Source: DATBAK01 sp036787815 (GTDB lineage: Bacteria > Actinomycetota > Acidimicrobiia > IMCC26256 > PALSA-610). Taken from it: 7,220 bases of DNA. The stretch lies in assembly GCA_036787815.1 (NCBI GenBank), contig DAIQOP010000201.1, positions 1-7,220 on the forward strand, given 5' to 3'. A model generated the notes under the pieces. It did not search any database. It was not told the origin of the DNA and saw only the letters and a program-made list of their open reading frames with translations. Below, one piece after another: positions 1 through 5,580 of the stretch (positions are counted from its first letter, which is position 1; each line of letters begins with the position of its first letter). Both the position numbers and the translations under genes were made by a program.

Positions 1-752
1 GCAGGGTAGGTGGCGCCGACGAGGCGGAGGCCGGAGGCTTCGCTCGTCGGCTCGACACAGGGGAAATCGATCTCGAAGGTGGTGCGGTGGGCCGGGTACC
101 GGTGCTCCGACGCGATCACGGGCCGGCCGTCGCGCGCGCAGGTGACCCGGCGGCACGCGAGCACCGCGGCGCCGGGCGCGAGCCCGAGCAGGCGTACGTC
201 GTCGGCGTCGGCGAGGTCGGCACCGATGAGTTGCGTCGCCGACCCGAGCGGTGTGCCACGCGCCGCGAGCAGCTCGTAGAACGGGGCGCGTTGCGCGTCG
301 TCGCGACTCAGCTGCGCGCCGAGGTCGGCCGGGATCCACACGGTCACGAGCGCGAAGGGCGCGCCGTCGGCCAACGTGAGGCGCCGCACGCGCAGCACCT
401 CGGCGCCCGGCTCGAGGTCGAGCGATGCCGCCACCGCAGCCGTCGCCGGCTCGAAGCCGAACTCGAGCACCTGGCGCTCCGCGGTGGCGCCCGAGGCTTC
501 GAGCGCAGCCTCGACCGTGGTCACCCGCCCGAGCGCCTGGCGCACCGGATCGACGGCGACGAACCACCCGGCACCCCGCCGGCTGGTGACCAGGCCCTCT
601 CGGCGCAGCTCCTCGAGCGCTCGGCGCACCGTGACCCGGCTCACGCCGTGGCGGACACCGAGCTCGGCCTCGCTCTCGAGCGCCCCGCCCGCGCCGTACC
701 CGCCGGCGGCGAGAGAAGTTCGCAGAGCGGCGGCGACGTCGAGGTACCTCAC
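1..752 (-). CDS. GntR/HutC-family transcriptional regulator with UTRA domain (3' end outside window)
   Basis: This frame is open from a GTG at 752 to the left edge, giving 250 codons with no stop, so the C-terminus lies outside the window. Residues 1-70 form a GntR winged helix: SEAELGVRHGVSRVTVRRAL is followed by EELRREGLVTSRRGAGWFV, the usual recognition helix and wing. The rest looks like a UTRA effector-binding domain of the HutC subfamily, with the segments EVLRVRRLTLADGAPFALV, PFYELLAARG and, near the end, SEHRYPAHRTTFEIDF. HutC-type proteins are usually about 240-250 aa, so nearly all of it is visible, with a short tail continuing. These regulators bind a small metabolite in the UTRA domain and release DNA, but the ligand cannot be read here. 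I chose the GTG because it sits just downstream of a good promoter and opens the domain at its normal N-terminus (RYLDVAAALR). No upstream in-frame start is better. Any target genes probably lie left of the window. Confidence 0.9.
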   Translation of the reverse strand, partial: MRYLDVAAALRTSLAAGGYGAGGALESEAELGVRHGVSRVTVRRALEELRREGLVTSRRGAGWFVAVDPVRQALGRVTTVEAALEASGATAERQVLEFGFEPATAAVAASLDLEPGAEVLRVRRLTLADGAPFALVTVWIPADLGAQLSRDDAQRAPFYELLAARGTPLGSATQLIGADLADADDVRLLGLAPGAAVLACRRVTCARDGRPVIASEHRYPAHRTTFEIDFPCVEPTSEASGLRLVGATYP

Positions 753-753
753 G

Positions 754-790
754 ACTTGTATCTTACCTGTCTGGCACCAACAAGACAAGT
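754..790. promoter_or_regulatory. Nested inverted repeats over the GntR-type promoter (possible auto-operator)
   Basis: An outer pair, ACTTGT (754-759) and ACAAGT (785-790), brackets the whole promoter. An inner pair, TGTCT (768-772) and AGACA (783-787), lies within it. Both pairs are perfect but short. GntR-type regulators often repress their own gene from such sites. The binding role is inferred, and arms of 5-6 bases can occur by chance. Confidence 0.3.
760..788 (-). promoter_or_regulatory. Promoter of the GntR-type gene, probably giving a leaderless mRNA
   Basis: Read on the minus strand, there is TTGTCT (788-783), exactly 17 bases, then TAAGAT (765-760). This is a good housekeeping-sigma-like pair. 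Only seven bases (ACAAGTC) separate the -10 from the GTG at 752, so transcription should begin at or within a base or two of the start codon. There is no Shine-Dalgarno sequence, which fits a leaderless message, a common arrangement in actinobacteria. The start site itself is inferred. Confidence 0.6.
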
Positions 791-829
791 GAGAGTGTGC
801 GCCCACTGGCCGGCGAAGCCAACAGCGGC

Positions 830-860
830 GAGCGAAGCGAGCAAGCGACCTCGCTCGCTC
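830..860. terminator. Strong GC-rich hairpin (bulged 11-bp stem) in the 789-911 gap
   Basis: GAGCGAAGCGAG (830-841) pairs with CTCGCTCGCTC (850-860) over 11 base pairs with one bulged A. The loop is the 8 bases 842-849. It lies downstream of the sulfite-oxidase-like gene and upstream of the GntR-type promoter, where a transcript end is expected. No U-tract follows on either strand, so it may be a U-less terminator, or a dispersed repeat of the gcgagcgaagcgagc kind. Confidence 0.4.
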
Positions 861-874
861 CCATCCCGCGTCAT

Positions 875-898
875 GTCGGGCGAGCTTGCGAGCCCGAC
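875..898 (-). terminator. Hairpin after the sulfite-oxidase-like gene
   Basis: GTCGGGC (875-881) and GCCCGAC (892-898) form a perfect 7-bp stem around a 10-base loop, starting 13 bases after the TAG stop of the minus-strand gene ending at 912. Position and strength suggest a transcription end for the rrf2/sulfite-oxidase-like pair. There is no T-run after it. Together with the hairpin at 830-860, it is the main content of the non-coding stretch 789-911. Confidence 0.45.
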
Positions 899-911
899 CA
901 ATAGGTACCGC

Positions 912-1523
912 CTAGTCTCCCCAGTAGCGCTCTTCACGCCAGGGATCGCCGACGTTGTGGTAGCCGTTCTGCTCCCAGAAGCCGGGGCGATCCTCGGCGA
1001 CGAGCTCGATGCCCCGCAGCCACTTCGCCGACTTCCAGAAGTACCGGGCGGGCACCACCATGCGCACGGGCCCGCCGTGCACGGGCTCGATCGGTTGGCC
1101 GTCGTACGCCCACGCGATCAGCGTGTCGTCGCCGAGGAGATCGGCGAGCGGGAGATTCGTCGTGTACCCGTGCTCGGCGTGCTCGACGACGAAGCGGGCC
1201 GCGGGATCCACCTCGAACTGCGCGAGCAGGTCGCGGAAGCGCACACCCTCCCAACGCGTGTCGAACTTCGACCACTTGGTGACGCAGTGGATGTCGCACA
1301 CGACCGACGTGGCGGGCAAGGCACGCAGCTCCGCCAACGTGAACCTGCGCGGTGCGCCGACCAGCCCGGAGACCGTGAGATCCCAGGTGTCGGGCGGGAG
1401 GTTCGGGACGTCGCCGACGTGCAGCACCGGGAAGCGCTCCGTGAAGTACTGGCCCGGCGGGAGCCGTCCCGGGTCGTACCCCCGGGCCCGCAGCGACGCC
1501 CGATTCCGGTCGAAGAAGCTCAT
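912..1523 (-). CDS. Sulfite-oxidase-like molybdopterin-binding oxidoreductase
   Basis: This 203-aa protein is the molybdopterin-binding domain of the sulfite oxidase/YedY fold standing alone. Family marks in order are: LPPGQYFTERFPVLHVG near the N-terminus, WDLTVSGLVGAPRRFTLAEL (about 47-66), and CDIHCVTKWSKFDTRWEGV (76-94), in which Cys80 is the likely molybdenum ligand. Next come HGGPVRMVVPARYFWKSAKW and a C-terminal FWEQNGYHNVGDPW. There is no signal peptide or twin-arginine motif, so it is probably cytoplasmic. It also lacks the haem and dimerisation domains of full sulfite oxidases. Known family members oxidise sulfite or reduce sulfoxides, and the substrate here is unknown. The ATG at 1523 gives the usual family N-terminus (MSFFDRNR). 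An in-frame GTG at 1577 would add 18 residues with a CCGC cluster. The gene follows the Rrf2 regulator on the same strand and is probably co-transcribed with it, which supports a sulfur role. Confidence 0.88.
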   Translation of the reverse strand: MSFFDRNRASLRARGYDPGRLPPGQYFTERFPVLHVGDVPNLPPDTWDLTVSGLVGAPRRFTLAELRALPATSVVCDIHCVTKWSKFDTRWEGVRFRDLLAQFEVDPAARFVVEHAEHGYTTNLPLADLLGDDTLIAWAYDGQPIEPVHGGPVRMVVPARYFWKSAKWLRGIELVAEDRPGFWEQNGYHNVGDPWREERYWGD

Positions 1524-1595
1524 GATGGAGCAGCCGCAGCAAGCGTGACGAGCGCGAGACACGAAAGCGAAGCGCACGCGGATGCGACCATATTT

Positions 1596-2054
1596 TCAGT
1601 GCGGGAGCCAGGCATCGGGGTCTTTGGCCAGGCGCGCGATGTCGGCGGGCAGCTTGCCGGCCGCGAGGTCGGCGAGCGTGACCCGCTCGAGGACACCGCG
1701 CAGGTTCGCCCGGACCGCGACCCACACCTCGGGCAGCCTCGTGGCCGCGCCCGGATACTCGAGCGCCTCGGGCCGGGTACCTCGTACCGCGGCGAGCGGG
1801 CCCTCGACGGCCCGGAGCACCTCGGCCACGGTGATCTCCGCAGCCGGCCGGGCGAGCATCGAACCGCCTTCGGGGCCCCGGAGCGTCCGCACCAGACCCG
1901 AGGCCCGCAGCTCGCTCAGGATGTTGTCGAGGAAGTTGCGGGGGATGTCCTGCGACGCCGCGAGCGACTCGGCCTTGAGCGGCTGGCCGGGCGCTATCGC
2001 GGCCAGTTCGGCCATCGCCCGCACCGCGTAGTCCGCCTTCGCCGAGATCCTCAC
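1596..2054 (-). CDS. Rrf2-family transcriptional regulator (copy 1)
   Basis: This 152-aa protein has the typical Rrf2 N-terminus (RISAKADYAVRAMAELA) and a winged helix over about residues 1-70. The recognition region is IPRNFLDNILSELRASGLV (37-55) and the wing is RGPEGGSMLARP (59-70). The dimerisation helix follows (ITVAEVLRAVEGPLA). There are no cysteines at all, so it cannot hold an Fe-S cluster the way IscR or NsrR does. It is more like the Cys-less cysteine-metabolism regulator CymR in that respect. The effector is unknown. The GTG at 2054 is chosen because it begins the conserved first strand/helix. It is divergent from the TauE-type exporter and upstream of the sulfite-oxidase-like gene, so it probably represses one or both, and itself, through the site at 2127-2145. 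It is a clear paralogue of the regulator at 3079-3537: same length, gapless, about 85 of 151 positions identical by hand count. Confidence 0.92.
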   Translation of the reverse strand: MRISAKADYAVRAMAELAAIAPGQPLKAESLAASQDIPRNFLDNILSELRASGLVRTLRGPEGGSMLARPAAEITVAEVLRAVEGPLAAVRGTRPEALEYPGAATRLPEVWVAVRANLRGVLERVTLADLAAGKLPADIARLAKDPDAWLPH

Positions 2055-2097
2055 CCCGTAAATCTCTCACGTCGGGGCTCCGACCCGCCGAACGCCC

Positions 2098-2126
2098 TTG
2101 ACCACCCAGCGTCGATACCCTATGTT
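2098..2126 (+). promoter_or_regulatory. Promoter of the TauE/SafE-type exporter
   Basis: TTGACC (2098-2103), a 17-base spacer and TATGTT (2121-2126) make a near-consensus promoter. Transcription should begin near 2133, leaving a leader of about 50 bases before the GTG at 2183. The same geometry and much of the same spacer (GTCGATACC) recur at 3571-3599. On the opposite strand the spacer reads TAGGGT (2122-2117), a possible -10 for the divergent rrf2 gene, but its -35 is weak. Confidence 0.7.
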
Positions 2127-2145
2127 GTCGATCGTTCTAGTCGAC
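2127..2145. promoter_or_regulatory. Probable Rrf2 operator, exporter side
   Basis: GTCGATCGTTCTAGTCGAC is an inverted repeat with arms GTCGA and TCGAC and a 9-base centre. It starts directly after the -10 and covers the expected start of transcription, where a bound repressor would block it. A 19-base site with the same arms (one base differs) sits at the same offset from the -10 at 3600-3618. The assignment to the adjacent Rrf2 protein is inferred from the paired duplication. Confidence 0.6.
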
Positions 2146-2182
2146 TTCATGACGTCCATCTTGCGACGACCAGGGACGGGCC

Positions 2183-3082
2183 GTGCACCTCGATTTCGGA
2201 ATCGCCTTCGCCGGCCTGATCGTCGGCTTCGTCATCGGCCTCACGGGTGTCGGCGGCGGCGCCCTGCTCACGCCGGTGCTCGTGCTGTTCTTCGGGATCA
2301 CACCCGCCGCCGCGGTCTCGAGCGACATCGTGGCTTCGCTCGTGCTCAAGCCGATCGGCGGCTCGGTCCACCTCCGTCGCGGCACCGTCAACCTGCGCCT
2401 CGTCCTCTGGCTGGCGATCGGTTCGGTGCCCGGGGCGCTCGGCGGCACCTATGTGCTCGGTCACATGCACGGTCCCCACGTCGACGACTTCATCAAGACC
2501 ACGCTGGGCTGGATCCTCGTGGTCGCCGCCGCCGCGATGATCGCGAAGGCCGGGATCCAGGCCCGCCGCAAGGTCGAGGCCGCCCTCCCCGGCACGCTCG
2601 CGATCCATCCGTTGCGCACCGCGGCGATCGGCATGGTCGGAGGCTTCGTCGTCGGCATGACGTCCGTCGGCTCGGGCTCGCTCATGATCGTCCTGCTGAT
2701 GATCCTCTACCCGCGGATCTCGATGCGCGAGCTGGTGGGCACCGACCTCATCCAGGCGATCCCCCTCGTGGGCGCCGCGGCGCTGGGCACCTCGATCTGG
2801 GGCCACCTCCAGATCAGCCTCGTCGGCTCCCTCCTGCTCGGCGCGATCCCCGCGGTCTGGGTCGGCGCGCACTTCTCCTCGAAGGCCTCCGACCACTACA
2901 TCCGCCCGGTGATCATCCTCGCGATGTCGTTCTCCGCACTGAAGCTGCTGGGCATGTCGAACCAGGTGCTCGGCAAGCTCGTCGTGGTCGGCGTGGCCCT
3001 CACGGTCGGCACGCTCCTCACGATGCGGGCCCGCGCGAAGCGAGTGGCGACGGCCGAGCTCGCCGCGGCAAGCGTCGTCTAG
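2183..3082 (+). CDS. TauE/SafE-family membrane permease (probable sulfite or organosulfur anion exporter)
   Basis: This is a 299-aa, very hydrophobic protein with about eight membrane segments in two related halves. The family motif appears twice: GFVIGLTGVGGGALLTP (15-31) and GGFVVGMTSVGSGSLMIV (153-170), the second followed by LVGTDLIQAIPLVGAAALG. TauE/SafE (formerly DUF81) proteins are thought to export sulfite, sulfoacetate or related anions, and some transport other compounds, so the substrate is inferred. The GTG at 2183 is preceded by AGGGA (2172-2176), six bases upstream, and opens directly into the first membrane helix. The gene has its own promoter and operator and is divergent from Rrf2 copy 1. 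Its TAG stop overlaps the stop of the convergent second rrf2 gene by four bases. With an importer next door, it may remove the sulfite released when a sulfonate is broken down. Confidence 0.88.
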   Translation: MHLDFGIAFAGLIVGFVIGLTGVGGGALLTPVLVLFFGITPAAAVSSDIVASLVLKPIGGSVHLRRGTVNLRLVLWLAIGSVPGALGGTYVLGHMHGPHVDDFIKTTLGWILVVAAAAMIAKAGIQARRKVEAALPGTLAIHPLRTAAIGMVGGFVVGMTSVGSGSLMIVLLMILYPRISMRELVGTDLIQAIPLVGAAALGTSIWGHLQISLVGSLLLGAIPAVWVGAHFSSKASDHYIRPVIILAMSFSALKLLGMSNQVLGKLVVVGVALTVGTLLTMRARAKRVATAELAAASVV

Positions 3083-3537
3083 CTCGGGATCCAGGCGTCG
3101 GGGTCGGCAACGATCTCGACGACCGACACCGGAAGGTCCCCGGCGGCGAGGTCGGCCAGCGTCACCGATCCGAGCACGGCCCGCATGCTCGCCCGCATCG
3201 CGATCCAGACGTCGACGAGCCGAGCCGCGGGCCCGGGATAGGTGAGATCCTCGAGCGGGGTGCGCTGCACACCCGCCAGCGGCCCGTCGACCGCATCGAG
3301 CACCTCGGCCACGGTGATCTGATCGGCCGGCCGGGCGAGGGCGTATCCCCCGTCGGTTCCGCGCTGCGCGATCACGATGCCGCCGACGCGCATCGCCCGC
3401 AGGATGTTCTCGAGGAACTCGAGCGGGATCCCCTGCTTCCGAGCCACGTGCTCGCCCTTCACCAACGCGCCCGCGGGAGCCGAGGCGAGCACCGCCGCGG
3501 CCCGCACTGCGTAGTCGGCCCTCGCCGAGATCTTCAC
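3079..3537 (-). CDS. Rrf2-family transcriptional regulator (copy 2)
   Basis: This 152-aa protein has the same build as the regulator at 1596-2054: KISARADYAVRAAAVLA at the N-terminus, IPLEFLENILRAMRVGGIV as recognition region, RGTDGGYALARP as wing, then ITVAEVLDAVDGPLAGV and the shared ending DPDAWIPS (DPDAWLPH in copy 1). It also has no cysteine, so an Fe-S sensing mechanism like IscR's is not supported. The GTG at 3537 aligns exactly with the start of copy 1. It is divergent from the ABC importer operon and probably controls that operon and itself through 3600-3618. A perfect 11-base palindrome, GTCACCGTGAC (3553-3563), lies in its own leader and could be a further site. The gene stands alone on its strand and ends convergently on the exporter gene, sharing the bases CTAG. 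Effector unknown. Confidence 0.92.
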   Translation of the reverse strand: MKISARADYAVRAAAVLASAPAGALVKGEHVARKQGIPLEFLENILRAMRVGGIVIAQRGTDGGYALARPADQITVAEVLDAVDGPLAGVQRTPLEDLTYPGPAARLVDVWIAMRASMRAVLGSVTLADLAAGDLPVSVVEIVADPDAWIPS

Positions 3538-3570
3538 GCCTTCGCCCCCTCCGTCACCGTGACAACGCAC

Positions 3571-3599
3571 TTGACCGCGCTGCGTCGATACCTTAGGTT
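3571..3599 (+). promoter_or_regulatory. Promoter of the ABC importer operon
   Basis: TTGACC (3571-3576), a 17-base spacer and TAGGTT (3594-3599) match the promoter at 2098-2126 in spacing, -35 and most of the spacer (TGCGTCGATACC here, AGCGTCGATACC there). Transcription should begin near 3606, giving a leader of about 74 bases. On the other strand TAAGGT (3595-3590) could serve as the -10 of the divergent rrf2 gene. Confidence 0.7.
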
Positions 3600-3618
3600 G
3601 TCGATCGACATAGTTGAC
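3600..3618. promoter_or_regulatory. Probable Rrf2 operator, importer side
   Basis: GTCGATCGACATAGTTGAC starts directly after the -10, exactly as at 2127-2145. Arms GTCGA and TTGAC are inverted with one mismatch, and the centre is 9 bases. The site also contains the perfect palindrome GTCGATCGAC (3600-3609). Position over the start site implies repression. Binding by Rrf2 is inferred. Confidence 0.6.
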
Positions 3619-3664
3619 TACTACACCCGGCGACGTTCCGCCACCCCCCACCCGAGATCCGCAC

Positions 3665-3669
3665 GGAGG
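3665..3669 (+). promoter_or_regulatory. Ribosome binding site that fixes the start of the binding protein
   Basis: GGAGG lies 10 bases before the ATG at 3680. It favours that ATG over an in-frame TTG at 3614, which would put 22 polar, proline-rich residues in front of the signal peptide and would fall inside the operator. Confidence 0.7.
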
Positions 3670-3679
3670 TTCCACCCGT

Positions 3680-4771
3680 ATGTCGCCGACCCGAAGCCGG
3701 CTCCGGTTCATCGTCCCCGTTCTCGCCTTCTCCCTCGTCGCCGCGGCGTGCAGCAGCAGCGCCGCCTCCAAGAGCGGTGGAGGCAGCGGTGGCGGCAGCG
3801 GTGGCGCCACCGCTGCCTCCGGCACCGAGAAGGTCACGCTCCGGCTGGGCTACTTCGGGAACGTCACCCACGCCCCCGCGATGATCGGCCTCCAGGACGG
3901 CGAGCTCGCCAAGGCGCTGGGCGCCGACGTCACGCTGAAGCCGAGCGTGTTCAACGCCGGACCGAACGCCGTCGAGGCGCTCTTCTCGAAGAGCATCGAC
4001 GCCTCCTTCGTCGGCCCGAACCCGGCGATCAACGCGTACAGCAAGTCGAAGGGCGCGGCCATCCGCATCGTGGCCGGCACGGCGTCGGGCGGCGCGTTCC
4101 TCGTGGTGAAGCCCGAGATCAAGACCGCGGCCGACCTCAAGGGCAAGTCGGTCGGATCCCCGTCGCTCGGCAACACCCAGGACGTCGCGCTCCGCTACTG
4201 GCTGAAGCAGAAGGGCCTGTCGACCGACACAAACGGCGGCGGTGACGTCAAGATCGTGCCCGGGCCCGACAACGGCACCGTGGTCCAGTCGTTCCAACAG
4301 GGCGACCTCGCCGGCGCGTGGATGCCCGAGCCCTACGCCACGAAGATGGTCAAGGCCGGTGGGCACATCCTCGTGAACGAGGCCGACCTCTGGCCCGGCG
4401 GCAGGTACGTGACCACGCTGCTCGTGGTCCGCACGGAGTTCCTGCACGCGCACCCGGGTGTCGTGAAGAACCTCATTGCGGGCCTCTCCGACTCGATCGC
4501 GGTGATCACCGCCGATCCGGCCAAGGCCGCGGACCTCGTGTCGAAGGGCATCGAGGCCGCGACCGGCAAGTCGATCACCACCGCTCTGGTCACGTCGTCG
4601 TTCAAGAGCATCTCGTTCACCCTCGACCCGGTGGCGTCGAGCCTGCGCACCGATGTCGACCACGCCGTCTCGCTCGGCATCCTCGACAAGACGGATCTCA
4701 CGAACATCTTCGATCTCTCCCTGCTCAACCAGCTCCTCACCTCCGAAGGCAAACCAACGGTGGCGCAATGA
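3680..4771 (+). CDS. ABC transporter substrate-binding lipoprotein, NitT/TauT (Ssu/Tau-like) family
   Basis: This 363-aa exported lipoprotein begins with a basic segment (MSPTRSRLRF) and a hydrophobic core ending in VAAAC, so Cys24 should be lipidated and anchor the protein outside the membrane. A flexible Ser/Gly linker (about 25-45, including GGGSGGGSGG) precedes the binding domain. The domain is of the SsuA/TauA type: LRLGYFGNVTHAPAMIG (ligand-site start), VEALFSKSIDASFVGPNPAI, GGAFLVVKPEIKTAADLKGK, GSPSLGNTQDVALRYWLKQ and GDLAGAWMPEPYA. Such proteins capture sulfonates, taurine, nitrate or thiamine precursors. Sulfonate is favoured here because of the TauE-type and sulfite-oxidase-like neighbours, but the sequence does not prove it. 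The stop overlaps the ATPase start (ATGA, 4768-4771), so the two are translated together. It is the first gene of the importer operon under the operator at 3600-3618. Confidence 0.9.
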   Translation: MSPTRSRLRFIVPVLAFSLVAAACSSSAASKSGGGSGGGSGGATAASGTEKVTLRLGYFGNVTHAPAMIGLQDGELAKALGADVTLKPSVFNAGPNAVEALFSKSIDASFVGPNPAINAYSKSKGAAIRIVAGTASGGAFLVVKPEIKTAADLKGKSVGSPSLGNTQDVALRYWLKQKGLSTDTNGGGDVKIVPGPDNGTVVQSFQQGDLAGAWMPEPYATKMVKAGGHILVNEADLWPGGRYVTTLLVVRTEFLHAHPGVVKNLIAGLSDSIAVITADPAKAADLVSKGIEAATGKSITTALVTSSFKSISFTLDPVASSLRTDVDHAVSLGILDKTDLTNIFDLSLLNQLLTSEGKPTVAQ

Positions 4772-5580
4772 CGAGCGCGCTCGGCGTCGTCGAACGGAGC
4801 GCCGGCGCACCGGTCGCATCGCACGACGCAACCCCGCCGGCGATCCGGATCAACGGTGTGTCGAAGGCCTACGGGCACTCGGGCAACGCGGTCGTCGCGC
4901 TCGACCGCCTCACGCTCGACGTTGCGCCGGGTGAGTTCGTGTGCCTGGTCGGCGCGTCGGGTTGCGGCAAGAGCACGCTGCTCAACATCGTCGCCGGGCT
5001 CGACTCGCCCACCCAGGGTTCGGTGGAGGTCACGCTCGGGCGGCCGGCGCTCATGTTCCAGGAGTCGGCGCTCTTCCCGTGGCTCGGCGTGCGGCGCAAC
5101 ATCGAGCTCGCACTCCGCCTCTCGAAGGTGCCGAGGAACGAGCGCCGCTCACGCGCCGACGCGCTCCTCGAGATGGTGCACCTCGGCGGGTTCGGCGACA
5201 AGAAGCCCCACGAGCTCTCGGGCGGGATGCGTCAGCGCGGTGCGTTGGCTCGCGCGTTGGCGCAACGCGCGAGCGTCCTGCTCATGGACGAGCCTTTCGG
5301 CGCGCTCGACGCCATGACCCGCGACATCCTGCACGACGAGCTCGACCGGCTCTGGCGCGAGAACGGTCTCTCGGTGCTCTTCGTGACCCACAACGTCCGC
5401 GAGGCCGTGCGCCTCGGCGACCGGGTCGTGCTCCTGTCGAGCCGTCCGGGCCGGGTCGTCGCCGAGTTCGACGTCGACATCGACCGCCCGCGCCGGATCG
5501 ACTCCAGCGAGATCGCGAACGCCGCCGCCGCGATCACCGACCGGCTCCGCGCCGAGGTACGCCGCCATGCCGACGACTGA
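4768..5580 (+). CDS. ABC transporter ATP-binding protein (SsuB/TauB-like)
   Basis: This 270-aa nucleotide-binding subunit powers the importer from the cytoplasmic face. All motifs are intact: Walker A GASGCGKST (62-70), Q-loop glutamine in MFQES (Gln98), signature LSGGM (150-154), Walker B VLLMDE with catalytic Glu175, D-loop GALD and switch His208 in FVTH. The segment FPWLGVRRNIELAL after the Q-loop and TRDILHDELDRLW after the D-loop are typical of the SsuB/TauB/NrtD group. The first 25 or so residues are a loose N-terminal extension. The ATG overlaps the binding-protein stop by four bases and has only a weak ribosome site, so coupling is likely. It overlaps the permease start by 14 bases. 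Substrate follows the binding protein and is inferred. Confidence 0.95.
   Translation: MTSALGVVERSAGAPVASHDATPPAIRINGVSKAYGHSGNAVVALDRLTLDVAPGEFVCLVGASGCGKSTLLNIVAGLDSPTQGSVEVTLGRPALMFQESALFPWLGVRRNIELALRLSKVPRNERRSRADALLEMVHLGGFGDKKPHELSGGMRQRGALARALAQRASVLLMDEPFGALDAMTRDILHDELDRLWRENGLSVLFVTHNVREAVRLGDRVVLLSSRPGRVVAEFDVDIDRPRRIDSSEIANAAAAITDRLRAEVRRHADD

Noticed and set aside
749..937. 62-codon minus-strand frame between the sulfite-oxidase-like and GntR-type genes
   Set aside because: It overlaps the end of one gene and the promoter of the other, runs through both hairpins, and has no recognisable features.
2068..2083. Short inverted repeat GTCGGGGCTCCGAC near 2071 in the rrf2 copy 1 leader
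   Set aside because: It is a 5-bp stem in very GC-rich DNA and has no counterpart in the other rrf2 leader, so chance is the simplest explanation.
87..2219. Very long plus-strand open frame of 710 codons
   Set aside because: It is rich in Arg, Pro, Glu and His with no recognisable domain, and it covers three well-supported minus-strand genes. It is a by-product of high GC, where antisense frames lack stops.
3614..3682. Upstream TTG start for the substrate-binding protein
   Set aside because: It would place 22 non-hydrophobic residues before the signal peptide and lies in the operator. The ATG at 3680 has a GGAGG and a normal signal sequence.
3754..3816. Repeated GGTGGCGGCAGC-like bases as a possible regulatory or mobile repeat
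   Set aside because: These are in frame and encode the Ser/Gly linker after the lipid-anchor cysteine, an ordinary feature of actinobacterial binding lipoproteins.
2098..4245. Long plus-strand open frame crossing the exporter, the second rrf2 gene and the binding protein
   Set aside because: Composition is Arg/Pro/Gly/His-rich and domain-free, and it runs through three genes with clear family motifs in other frames. The similar LSI..VD stretches near 2125 and 3598 only reflect the duplicated operator DNA.
4318..4767. Longer form of the ATPase starting inside the binding-protein gene
   Set aside because: The added segment is Arg/His-rich and unlike any ATPase N-terminus. The ATG at 4768 has the usual ATGA overlap and gives a family-typical length.
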